From contig NZ_AOMC01000070.1 of the NCBI RefSeq assembly GCF_000336695.1, positions 18,994 through 82,993 on the forward strand: 64,000 nt of DNA, in the 5' to 3' direction. Below are positions 39,632-47,239 of this stretch, piece after piece. The stretch's first letter is position 1. Every line of letters begins with the position of its first letter. The DNA is from Halococcus morrhuae DSM 1307 (lineage in GTDB: Archaea > Halobacteriota > Halobacteria > Halobacteriales > Halococcaceae). Both the position numbers and the translations under genes were made by a program. The notes under the pieces are model-generated. The model had not been told where the DNA came from. It saw only the letters and a program-made list of their open reading frames with translations, and did no database searches.

Positions 39632-40336
39632 ATGGCTACTCGGCCGCGGTTCGTCGCCGCCCTCAGCCTCGCCGACGGCGTCACGGCGACGAACGCCGCC
39701 CTCGGTTTTCTCGCGGCCGCGCTCGCGCCGTTCTCGCCCCCGCTGGCCGCCCGACTTGTCCTGCTGGCGGCGGTCGCGGACGGACTCGACGGCGTGCTCG
39801 CGACGCACGTCGGCAGCACGCCCGTCGGCGAGTTCCTGGATTCGCTGGCCGACGTGGCATCGTTCTGTGTCGCGCCCGCGCTGCTGGTCGTCTCGACAGT
39901 GCGCCTCGGACGGGGAATGACGCTGTCGGCGGGGATGGAATGGCTGGCGCTCGCCGTCGCGGCGCTATTCGTCGTCAGCGGCGTCGTCAGACTCGGCCTC
40001 TACACGGCCTACGACGTCGAGCGCGGGCTGACCGAGGGCGTCCAGACGACGCTCGCGGCGACGGTGTTGGCAGCGGGCTTGCTCGCCGGGATCGCGACGC
40101 CGGCGGTCCTCATCGGCGCGACCGCAGTCTTCGCCGGGCTGATGGTCGCGCCGATCGGCTATCCCGATCTCCGCGTGCGCGACGCGCTCATCATGGGCGT
40201 CGTGCAGGCGGGGGCGATCGTTGCGCCGACCGTTCTCTTTCGGGTATTTCCGCGCGCACTCCTCGTCTGCGCGCTCGCGTATCTCGTGCTCGGGCCGCGA
40301 TTCTATCCGACGGGCGGCGAAGGGAAACGCACTTAG
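39632..40336 (+). CDS. pssA: CDP-alcohol phosphatidyltransferase, archaetidylserine synthase PssA
   Basis: A 234-residue membrane enzyme of the CDP-alcohol phosphatidyltransferase family. The catalytic motif is DGVLATHVGSTPVGEFLDSL (about 52-71) with its Asp set DG-x2-A-x8-G-x3-D-x3-D. Six to seven membrane helices follow. In haloarchaea this member (PssA) supplies lipid for archaeosortase (ArtA) processing of surface proteins, and sits near the S3Ae operon, as here. pssD and artA are not in the window. Confidence 0.85.
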   Translation: MATRPRFVAALSLADGVTATNAALGFLAAALAPFSPPLAARLVLLAAVADGLDGVLATHVGSTPVGEFLDSLADVASFCVAPALLVVSTVRLGRGMTLSAGMEWLALAVAALFVVSGVVRLGLYTAYDVERGLTEGVQTTLAATVLAAGLLAGIATPAVLIGATAVFAGLMVAPIGYPDLRVRDALIMGVVQAGAIVAPTVLFRVFPRALLVCALAYLVLGPRFYPTGGEGKRT

Positions 40337-40359
40337 GCGATTCGGGCGAACGCCGCAGC

Positions 40360-41679
40360 ATGAGCGACGGGGACGAGCCTGCGGACGACGGCGAGCAGCC
40401 GGCCGACGAGGACGGGGGCGAACTCGAGGCACGGACGCCCGAGGCGCTCGACGAACGTCTCGACGAGATCGAAGCGGAACTCGACGAGGCCGAGACCGAA
40501 GCCGACCTCGATAGCGTCGAAAGCGATCTCGACGAGGTCGAAGCGGAGATCGAAGCGGCGGATCTCCCCGAACCCGACGAAGACGAGGAGGACGCCGACG
40601 ACCCGCGCGAGGAGCTCGAATCGCGCGTGACGGAACTACGCGACGCGCTCGACGACCAGCGCGGCCCGTACGCCGAGGACGCGGTCGAGGAGATCGAGGG
40701 TGCGAAATCGACGCTCACCGAGACGCGCTGGACCGAGCAGGGCGAGGACGAGATCGCCGACACGGTGCACTCCTTCCTCGACACCGTCGGCGAGACGCTC
40801 GACGAGGAGTTCACGGCCGCGAACGACGAATCCGAAGGGCTCGCGGCGGCGCTCGACGACGTGATCGAGGCGATCGAGGAGCGAGCACTCGATCCCGACG
40901 ACGATGCCGAAACCGTCGCCGAACTGATCGAGGCCGCCGACGATCTCACGACGGGGCTCGACGACGCCGAGGAGTGGGACGATCTCTCGGTGCGAGAGAA
41001 ACTCACCGTCGAGGGGTTCTACGACGTGCTCACGCCCGAGACCCGGAAGGACTTCCCGCCGGAGTGGAACGCCATCAAGATCTACGAGGAGCAGGGCGAT
41101 CCCGAACCCATCCTGCGCGGACTCGACATGTTCGGGTCGGAGTTCATGGAGGAACACTGCATCGAGTCGCTGAAGCGCATGGGCGCGCCCGAGGCCTACG
41201 ACGTGATGGAGGAGCGCGCTCAGAAGCGCAACAAACCGCCGATCGAGGTGCTCGGGAAGATCGGCGACGATCGCGCACTCGACACTCTCCACGAGTATAT
41301 CGAAGGTGAGAGCGATCCGGCGCTCCAGAAGGTCACGATCAAGGCCATCGGCGAGATCGGCTCGACGGAGTCGACACAACCTGTGGCCGACCGGCTGGTG
41401 GCCGACAACGAGACCGTCCGCTCGAATGCGGCACGCGCGCTCGGCCTTATCGGCGACACGCGCGCGATCGCGCCACTCGCCGACGTGCTCTCCGACGACG
41501 ACTCGAACGCCGTGCGCGCGAGCGCGGCGTGGGCGCTCAACCAGATCGGCACCGAGAACGCGCTCGACGCCGCCCGCGAGCACGCCGACGACCGCTCGTT
41601 CCTCGTCCAGAGCGAGGCAGAGAAGGCCGACCACGCGCTGGCCGACGAGAACGGCGACGCCGCCGAAACGACCGCCTGA
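40360..41679 (+). CDS. HEAT-repeat protein with acidic coiled-coil N-terminus
   Basis: A 439-residue soluble protein. The first about 230 residues are extremely acidic helical coiled coil (Asp/Glu-rich, LDERLDEIEAELDEAETEAD). The rest carries HEAT/PBS-lyase-type repeats: PPIEVLGKIGDDRALDTLHEY, TIKAIGEIGSTESTQPVADR, NAARALGLIGDTRAIAPLAD and RASAAWALNQIGTENALDAA. Such repeats make protein-binding scaffolds. It has no signal peptide. No partner is evident beyond the flanking pssA and PLD genes. The ATG at 40360 starts 23 bases after pssA ends. Confidence 0.85.
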   Translation: MSDGDEPADDGEQPADEDGGELEARTPEALDERLDEIEAELDEAETEADLDSVESDLDEVEAEIEAADLPEPDEDEEDADDPREELESRVTELRDALDDQRGPYAEDAVEEIEGAKSTLTETRWTEQGEDEIADTVHSFLDTVGETLDEEFTAANDESEGLAAALDDVIEAIEERALDPDDDAETVAELIEAADDLTTGLDDAEEWDDLSVREKLTVEGFYDVLTPETRKDFPPEWNAIKIYEEQGDPEPILRGLDMFGSEFMEEHCIESLKRMGAPEAYDVMEERAQKRNKPPIEVLGKIGDDRALDTLHEYIEGESDPALQKVTIKAIGEIGSTESTQPVADRLVADNETVRSNAARALGLIGDTRAIAPLADVLSDDDSNAVRASAAWALNQIGTENALDAAREHADDRSFLVQSEAEKADHALADENGDAAETTA

Positions 41680-41702
41680 GACGCGTTCCATCGAGACGAA
41701 CG

Positions 41703-41710
41703 TTTATATA
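41703..41710 (+). promoter_or_regulatory. TATA box of the phospholipase D-like gene
   Basis: TTTATATA lies 24-31 bases before the GTG at 41734, ideal leaderless spacing, and supports the GTG as start. Confidence 0.55.
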
Positions 41711-41733
41711 CTCGAACGCGACCATCGCGGCGT

Positions 41734-43362
41734 GTGTCCGTTCGTGCCGTCGTGCTCGCACTGGTTCTCGTCGTCGCCTCGTTGAGCGGGTCGGTGCTGG
41801 CGGCCGACAACGAATCCGTCGAGAAACCCGACGGTCCACATATCGAGACGGTCTATCCCAACCCCCTCGCCGATGGCGATGCGGGCGAGTACGTCGTCGT
41901 CGACGTTCCCGACCGGACGAACCTCTCGGGCTTGTCGATCGGCGATAACGAGACGACGATCGCGCTACCCAACGAGACCGCCGAGGGGCGCGTCGCGGTG
42001 ACGAACGATCCGAACGCGACGAACCTCTCGGCGTCGACGGTGATCTCGAACGACTCGTTGAGTCTCGCCAACGGTGGCGAGGAACTCGTCCTCGCCGACG
42101 GCGGGAGCGTCGTCGACGAAACGACCTACGAGAACGCGCCCGACGCCGAGGTATGGAACCGGACCGCCGATGGCTGGATGTGGGAACATCGCGGCGCGAC
42201 TGATTTCCAGGCGGTGCGATCCGAGGCTGCGACGGCGCGGGCGTTCGTTCTGCCCGACGCACCGGACGTCCCGATCGACGTTCTCGATTCGGCGGACGAA
42301 CGTATCCTGCTCGCTGGCTACTCCTTTTCCTCCGAGCGCGCCGCGCGTGCGCTCGAACGGGCCGCCGAGCGCGGCGTCGAGGTGCGGATGGTGGTCGACG
42401 ACGCACCGGTCGGTGGCATCAGCGAGCGACAGGCCGAACTGCTCGACGAACTCACGCGGGCGGGCATCCCGGTCGACGTCATCGGCGGTGACTGGGCACG
42501 ATACGACTATCACCATCCCAAATACGCCGTCGTCGACGACCGTGCGCTCGTCATGACCGAAAACTGGAAGCCGTCGGGTATCGGCGGGAAGTCGAGCCGT
42601 GGCTGGGGCGCGGTCGTCGAGGGTGACGTCGCCGACCGACTCGCCGCGGTATTCCACGCGGACGCGGACTGGCGCGACACCGCCCCGTGGAGCACGTTCC
42701 GCGCGAACCACACGTTCGAGGACGACGAGGTGGCCAACGAGAGCTATCCGACGACTTTCGAGCCGACGAACGTGAGCATCGAGAGCGCCCAGCTGCTCGC
42801 CGCGCCCGACAACGCCGAAAACGCGCTCGTCGAGCGGCTCGACGACGCCGACGAGTCGATCGACATCGTCCAGGCCTCCATCGGCAGTCGGCAACAGCCG
42901 TTCCTCCGGGCGGCGATCCGCGCGGCCGAACGCGGCGTCAGGGTGCGAATCCTGCTCGGCGGCGCGTGGTACTCCGAGGAGGACAACAGCGCCCTCGCCG
43001 AGTGGCTGAACGGGAGAGCCGCCGCCCGAAACCTCTCGCTCGAAGCGAAGGTCGCCGAATCGGGATCGCGCTTCGAGAAGATCCACGCCAAGGGCGTGAT
43101 CATCGACGGTGAGGAGGTCGTGGTCGGCAGCATGAACTGGAACAACAACTCCGCCAGGGAAAATCGTGAAATAGCTCTCGTGCTCGACGGCGAGGCGGCC
43201 GGCGACTACTACGGAAAGGTGTTCGAGGCCGACTGGACCGGTGGCGAGGAACGCAGCCTCGACACCGGGACCGAGACACCGCTTCCCGTAGGTGTGATCG
43301 CGGCGGTGGCCGGCGTCGTGGTGCTCGCTGCCGTCGTCGCTCGCCGCATCGAGTTCGAGTAG
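41734..43362 (+). CDS. Secreted phospholipase D-like protein with lamin-tail domain
   Basis: A 542-residue exported protein. The GTG start is followed by a signal peptide (VRAVVLALVLVVASLSGSVL, cleavage near residue 24). Residues about 30-145 look like a lamin-tail domain (beta-sandwich, PHIETVYPNPLADGDAGEYV). Two PLD catalytic HxKxxxxD motifs follow: HPKYAVVD (about 267) and HAKGVIID (about 450), each with a later Asn/Glu partner. A C-terminal membrane helix (GVIAAVAGVVVLAAVVARR) anchors it. It would act as a phosphodiesterase or nuclease outside the cell. Confidence 0.85.
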   Translation: MSVRAVVLALVLVVASLSGSVLAADNESVEKPDGPHIETVYPNPLADGDAGEYVVVDVPDRTNLSGLSIGDNETTIALPNETAEGRVAVTNDPNATNLSASTVISNDSLSLANGGEELVLADGGSVVDETTYENAPDAEVWNRTADGWMWEHRGATDFQAVRSEAATARAFVLPDAPDVPIDVLDSADERILLAGYSFSSERAARALERAAERGVEVRMVVDDAPVGGISERQAELLDELTRAGIPVDVIGGDWARYDYHHPKYAVVDDRALVMTENWKPSGIGGKSSRGWGAVVEGDVADRLAAVFHADADWRDTAPWSTFRANHTFEDDEVANESYPTTFEPTNVSIESAQLLAAPDNAENALVERLDDADESIDIVQASIGSRQQPFLRAAIRAAERGVRVRILLGGAWYSEEDNSALAEWLNGRAAARNLSLEAKVAESGSRFEKIHAKGVIIDGEEVVVGSMNWNNNSARENREIALVLDGEAAGDYYGKVFEADWTGGEERSLDTGTETPLPVGVIAAVAGVVVLAAVVARRIEFE

Positions 43363-43391
43363 ACGAGTAATTCGTCAGGTCGGCCTGCCGT

Positions 43392-43541
43392 TCAGTCCAG
43401 CTCCGCTATCGCGTCGTCGATGTCGAACGCCTCGGTCTGCTCGGAGCCTTCCTCACCCCGATCGACCCCTTCCTGATCCTCATCGATCTCGACTTCCGGG
43501 CCCTCCTCTTCGGTGAACTCGGTGTGAACGCCCCAAGGCAT
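43392..43541 (-). CDS. Small acidic protein (49 residues)
   Basis: Starts MPWGVHTEFTEEEGPEVEID and ends DIDDAIAELD; 16 Asp/Glu in the middle, no Cys and no membrane helix. Good haloarchaeal codon use and acidity over the full frame support it. It lies between the PLD gene (convergent) and the RecJ gene. A short frame directly before it ends at its ATG. Function unknown. Confidence 0.6.
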   Translation of the reverse strand: MPWGVHTEFTEEEGPEVEIDEDQEGVDRGEEGSEQTEAFDIDDAIAELD

Positions 43542-43615
43542 CAGGACCACCCGTTCCGAACACGTTCGATCACCCGATACCGATTCGTCTCGATGAAGAG
43601 CGGTGCGACACTCAT
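43541..43615 (-). CDS. Possible 24-residue leader frame
   Basis: A 24-codon frame starting MSVAPLFIET, rich in Arg near its end, whose TGA overlaps the ATG of the 49-residue gene by one base (TGATG). It could couple translation of the small acidic protein, or be chance; its bases show weak coding character. Confidence 0.25.
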   Translation of the reverse strand: MSVAPLFIETNRYRVIERVRNGWS

Positions 43616-43691
43616 GATGGAATGCAAAATAGGCGCTACACGTGCTTAGGTCCGTCGGCCGGTGGGGTCTGTTCGGGTTTCGCCGGGTCTC

Positions 43692-45584
43692 TCAGTCCTC
43701 GAAGCCGGCGACGGATGCGCTGCCGAGCTCCTCGTCGATCTCCGCCGCACCCATCTTCGTTTCGAGCGCGTCGAGGACTTCCTCGCGCATCCCCTTGACG
43801 AACTTGATCGAGCCGACGACGAGATGGCCGCCGCCGCTGACGCCGCCGTCGGTCTCGGCTTCGAGCTCCTCGACCATCTGCGGGATGTCGAGACGCACGC
43901 CGTCCGAACGGAGCACGGCGAAGTCGGGGCCGTAGCCGACCGTGACGACGGGCCCGTCGCTGTCGGCCACTTTGCGGTCGTGGATCGCGCCCGTGGTCTT
44001 GCCGGGGGCCGGATACGTGAATCGGTGGGCGTGACGCTCGACGTCGATCCGGTAGAGATCGGCACCGTTGTCGAGAGTCGCGCTCTCGACGTGTGGCATG
44101 GCGGCGTCGAGCTGTTCGTCGGTGTCGCGTGCGGCCCGTTCGGCGAAGAACTCGACGAGGGCGTCGTGTCGGGAGTCGTCGGCGGCATCGACGCCGAGCA
44201 CGTCCGTGAGAAGCGATTCGCCAGCGCTGTAGCGCAGCCAGTGGGCCGCGTAGTCGAGCGCGTCGCCGATCGACTGGAGGTCGTCCTCGTCGTAGCCTGC
44301 CTCGCGCGCGAGGGCGAGGTAGTCGGCCATCGCGTCGGCCTCCGAGCGGTCGGTGAGACCGGCGACCGCCGGCACGTGTGTGAGTTCATCGGTGATCTCG
44401 GGATGGATCATGCGGGCGAGTTCGACACAGAGCATCCCGGTCGTCACTCGATAATCCTCGCCGTGGAGGTAGGGGTTGACGTGTTCGGCGAGCAGCCCGT
44501 CGACCGCATCGGGATCGGGATGGTGGTGGTCGACGGCGACGATGGGGATGTCGTACTGGGCGAGCGCCTCGTAGGCCGGGACGTCCTCCTCGGTCGATCC
44601 GTTGTCGAGCATCACCAGAAGTGGGAGCTGCTGGCCGTGGCGGTCGCGGTCGCCGAGCGCGAAGTTCAGATCGCGAGTGACGTCTTCCATCTCGTAGTAG
44701 GGTGCCTTGCTCGGCAGCCGCTTGAGCAGATGGCGCGCCGCCGAGGGGTCGCCGTGGACCTCCTCGATGAACCGTTCGAGCGCGAGCGCAATGGGGATCG
44801 AGGCACACATCCCGTCGCCGTCGGCGTGATGGCGGATGCGGATCGGTCGGTTCTCCAGCACGGCACGACGTAGACGCGTCGCCACGGCTTCGAGATCGTC
44901 CTGCATCGTTTCGAGCGCCGGCCAGTCGACGAGCGGCTGCACGTCGTGGGGCGTCGCCTGTTCTTCGAGCGCGCTGTCGAGGCGCTCGCGGATCTCGTCG
45001 CTCTCGTCGACGGCGTCGAGCGATTCGACCTCCAGCTGGAGCGCGCCCTCGCGGCGCTCGACCCGGCCGGTGACTCTGACGATGTCGCCGAGTTCAAACG
45101 ACGGGTAGGCACGGACGCCGGCTGCCTCGAAGGCCGCACACGGAACGATCCCGACGCCGTCGCGCAGCGTGAACACGGTCGGCCCGCCGGTCTGTTTGAT
45201 CTGGACGAGCTCGCCCTCGACGGTGACCGACTCACCGACCCGCTCGGTGAGATCGTCGGTCGCCGTGATGTCGGGATCGTGGTCGACCTGGACCGTCTCG
45301 CGGTCCGCGGCATCGATCGATTCGAACCCGAGATCGCCGTTCTCCCTGACGTCGACGAGGCGTACGGTGAGCTCGTCGCCGACGTCGTAGCTCCCGTCGA
45401 GGTTCGATTCGTGAACGAGACCGGAGACCGATGCAGAGAGATCGACGAAGACACCGTATTCGACGACACCGTTGACCGTCGCCCGGTAGCACGCACCCTC
45501 CTCGACGTCCTCGATCGTACAGTCGGGAGCGAGATCGTACACGGGGTCGTCCCCGGTCGCCTCGGAGCGCGATGGCGTAGACAT
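43692..45584 (-). CDS. RecJ-type DHH single-strand exonuclease with S1 and OB domains
   Basis: A 630-residue archaeal RecJ protein. An S1-like domain (about 20-90, NGVVEYGVFVDLSASVSGLV) and an OB-fold (about 115-200) precede the DHH core: motif I HHADGDGMCA (about 250-260), motif II LVMLDNGSTEED, motif III VDHHHPDPD (about 351), and the DHHA1 GGGH motif (GGGHLVVGSIKF, about 588). All catalytic residues are intact, unlike the paralogue at 37117. It likely degrades single-stranded DNA or RNA in repair or replication. It is divergent from the JAMM gene across 98 bases. Confidence 0.88.
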   Translation of the reverse strand: MSTPSRSEATGDDPVYDLAPDCTIEDVEEGACYRATVNGVVEYGVFVDLSASVSGLVHESNLDGSYDVGDELTVRLVDVRENGDLGFESIDAADRETVQVDHDPDITATDDLTERVGESVTVEGELVQIKQTGGPTVFTLRDGVGIVPCAAFEAAGVRAYPSFELGDIVRVTGRVERREGALQLEVESLDAVDESDEIRERLDSALEEQATPHDVQPLVDWPALETMQDDLEAVATRLRRAVLENRPIRIRHHADGDGMCASIPIALALERFIEEVHGDPSAARHLLKRLPSKAPYYEMEDVTRDLNFALGDRDRHGQQLPLLVMLDNGSTEEDVPAYEALAQYDIPIVAVDHHHPDPDAVDGLLAEHVNPYLHGEDYRVTTGMLCVELARMIHPEITDELTHVPAVAGLTDRSEADAMADYLALAREAGYDEDDLQSIGDALDYAAHWLRYSAGESLLTDVLGVDAADDSRHDALVEFFAERAARDTDEQLDAAMPHVESATLDNGADLYRIDVERHAHRFTYPAPGKTTGAIHDRKVADSDGPVVTVGYGPDFAVLRSDGVRLDIPQMVEELEAETDGGVSGGGHLVVGSIKFVKGMREEVLDALETKMGAAEIDEELGSASVAGFED

Positions 45585-45682
45585 TCTTGACAGTCGTTCG
45601 CCGCGACCGACTTTAACGCTTGGCAAACACGGTGGTCGGCGCTCCGGAACGCTTAGATGGACGCCGAGCGACGTGTGCCCAT

Positions 45683-46165
45683 ATGGGGCTGTTCCGGTCA
45701 CGTGAGCTACTCGGCATCGCCGCCGACACCATGGAGTTCGCTCGCTCGGCGGCCGCCGAGACCCACCCGAACGAGTATATGGGGCTCCTGCGAAGCCAAC
45801 CCGCCGACGAGCTCGATCTCGACGACGCCGGCAGCGTGATCACCGACGTGCTCGTCATCCCCGCGACGGAGTCGAACCCGGTCAGCGCCACGGTGAAAAC
45901 GAGCCTCGTGCCCAACGACATGCGCGCCGCCGGATCGATCCACTCCCATCCCAACGGCGTGCTCCGACCGAGCGCCGAGGACCGCGCCACGTTCGGCAAG
46001 GGTGACGCACACGTCATTCTCGGCGCACCCTACGGGCCCGACGACTGGCGCGCGTTCGACCGCGAGGGCGACGAACGTGATCTCCCCGTGCTCGACGTCT
46101 CGCTCCCCGATCCCGAGGAGTTCTTCGATTTCACACAGGCCGACATCGACGAGGAGCTCCGATGA
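45683..46165 (+). CDS. JAMM/MPN+ metalloprotease (desampylase-like)
   Basis: A 160-residue JAB/MPN+ zinc protease. The motif is complete: Glu31 in HPNEYMG, His87 and His89 in SIHSHPNG, Ser97 and Asp100 in [10 protein letters not shown], fitting E-x(n)-HxH-x7-S-x2-D. Archaeal JAMM enzymes remove ubiquitin-like SAMP modifiers from proteins. Its own target is not visible. It overlaps ribL by four bases, so the two are coupled. The ATG at 45683 is the second in frame and starts the conserved core. Confidence 0.9.
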   Translation: MGLFRSRELLGIAADTMEFARSAAAETHPNEYMGLLRSQPADELDLDDAGSVITDVLVIPATESNPVSATVKTSLVPNDMRAAGSIHSHPNGVLRPSAEDRATFGKGDAHVILGAPYGPDDWRAFDREGDERDLPVLDVSLPDPEEFFDFTQADIDEELR

Positions 46166-46602
46166 GCGACGACGCCACGACGGTCATCGCACAGGGGACC
46201 TTCGACGTTCTCCATCCGGGCCACCTCCACTATCTCCGCGAGGCGGCGGCGATGGGCGACGTCCTACACGTGATCATCGCCCGCCGTGAAAACGTCACCC
46301 ACAAGCAACAGCCGGTGCTCGCCGACCGCCAGCGTCGGGACATGATCGCCGCACTCGATCCCGTCGACAGCGCGCTGCTCGGCGACAGGGAGGACATCTT
46401 CGTCCCGATCGAGCGCATCGATCCCGACGTCATCGTGCTCGGTCACGACCAGCACCACGACGAAGCGGGCATCGAACACGCGCTGACCGAACGCGGCATC
46501 GACTGTGCGGTCGCGCGCGCCTCCGGCCGCGAGCCCGAATTCGACGACGAGCTGCTCTCGACCGGGCGGATCATCGAGCGCATCTGCGAACAGCGCTGCT
46601 GA
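46162..46602 (+). CDS. ribL: FAD synthase RibL (archaeal)
   Basis: A 146-residue archaeal FMN adenylyltransferase, member of the cytidylyltransferase fold. The HxGH signature is HPGHLHYL (18-25), and [20 protein letters not shown] carries the second substrate-binding segment. The C-terminus has the two conserved Cys of RibL (ERICEQRC). It converts FMN and ATP (or CTP) to FAD. It starts inside the end of the JAMM gene. Confidence 0.92.
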   Translation: MSDDATTVIAQGTFDVLHPGHLHYLREAAAMGDVLHVIIARRENVTHKQQPVLADRQRRDMIAALDPVDSALLGDREDIFVPIERIDPDVIVLGHDQHHDEAGIEHALTERGIDCAVARASGREPEFDDELLSTGRIIERICEQRC

Positions 46603-46628
46603 CCGTCCGACGACCGTCTGACTGAGCC

Positions 46629-46634
46629 TTTTAT
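46629..46634 (+). promoter_or_regulatory. TATA-like box for the 46658 gene
   Basis: TTTTAT lies 24-29 bases before the ATG at 46658; leaderless spacing. Confidence 0.5.
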
Positions 46635-46657
46635 TGTAGCGCACACCCACTGAGAGT

Positions 46658-46954
46658 ATGTCAACCACCCATGCGACGAACGCGCGTGCGGTCGTCGAGT
46701 CGCTCTCCTATCGGGACGCTCCGCTCGATCGGACGCCAGCCCGCGACGATGCCGTCCTCGCCGCCTACAAGTATCTCATCACCCATCGGAGCGTCTCGCG
46801 GCTCGGCCTCGTGGCGAACGTCCATCCGCGCCGGGACGCTGGACTCGACTCGCGGGAGTGGTACGAACTGCTGGTCTCGCCGTTGCTCCGCGAACTCCCC
46901 GGTGTGTCGCCGCCCGGACCGGGCACGGCGACGTGGCGGTACGTGCCTGAATGA
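46658..46954 (+). CDS. Conserved small haloarchaeal protein (98 residues)
   Basis: A 98-residue soluble protein: LSYRDAPLDRTPARDDAVLA is followed by AAYKYLITHRSVSRLGLVAN and a conserved-looking WYELLVSPLLRELPGVSPPG end. It is less acidic than neighbours and may bind nucleic acid, though no motif is clear. Its promoter box is well placed. Its TGA overlaps an ATG that opens a 44-codon frame. Function unknown. Confidence 0.65.
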   Translation: MSTTHATNARAVVESLSYRDAPLDRTPARDDAVLAAYKYLITHRSVSRLGLVANVHPRRDAGLDSREWYELLVSPLLRELPGVSPPGPGTATWRYVPE

Positions 46955-47085
46955 GTAGCGGCGACGAGGCGATCGCTATGACACGTAGTGGAAACGACCA
47001 GACGCTGTTCTCCACCACGACTTCCGGGTATGAGCCCCGATCAGCGTCGAACTCCACTCACCGACGAAGACGAATTTTGCTCTAA
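46951..47085 (+). CDS. Possible 44-residue ORF, low support
   Basis: Opens at ATGA with the upstream stop, reads MSSGDEAIAMTRSGNDQTLF and ends in an Arg cluster before TAA. It may be a coupled small protein or chance. The rest of the 46955-47239 gap is transitional, becoming AT-rich towards the pilin gene, with no other feature I can support. Confidence 0.25.
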   Translation: MSSGDEAIAMTRSGNDQTLFSTTTSGYEPRSASNSTHRRRRILL

Positions 47086-47239
47086 AGAGGGGGAATCGGC
47101 ACATGCGGGATCACTCAGGAGCGGAAGACAGTACGCAATAGCGGGCACGGCTAGGGCTGGTGTATCGCGCTGAACACGAAGATGTGGAACGGTATTTTAT
47201 TGATCGTATGACGTCCATTGAGTTTATCTTATCTAAAGG

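Noticed and set aside
43541..43692. Possible second tRNA or small RNA between PLD and RecJ
   Set aside because: I searched for T-loop (GTTCAAAT-type) and anticodon-stem patterns and found none.
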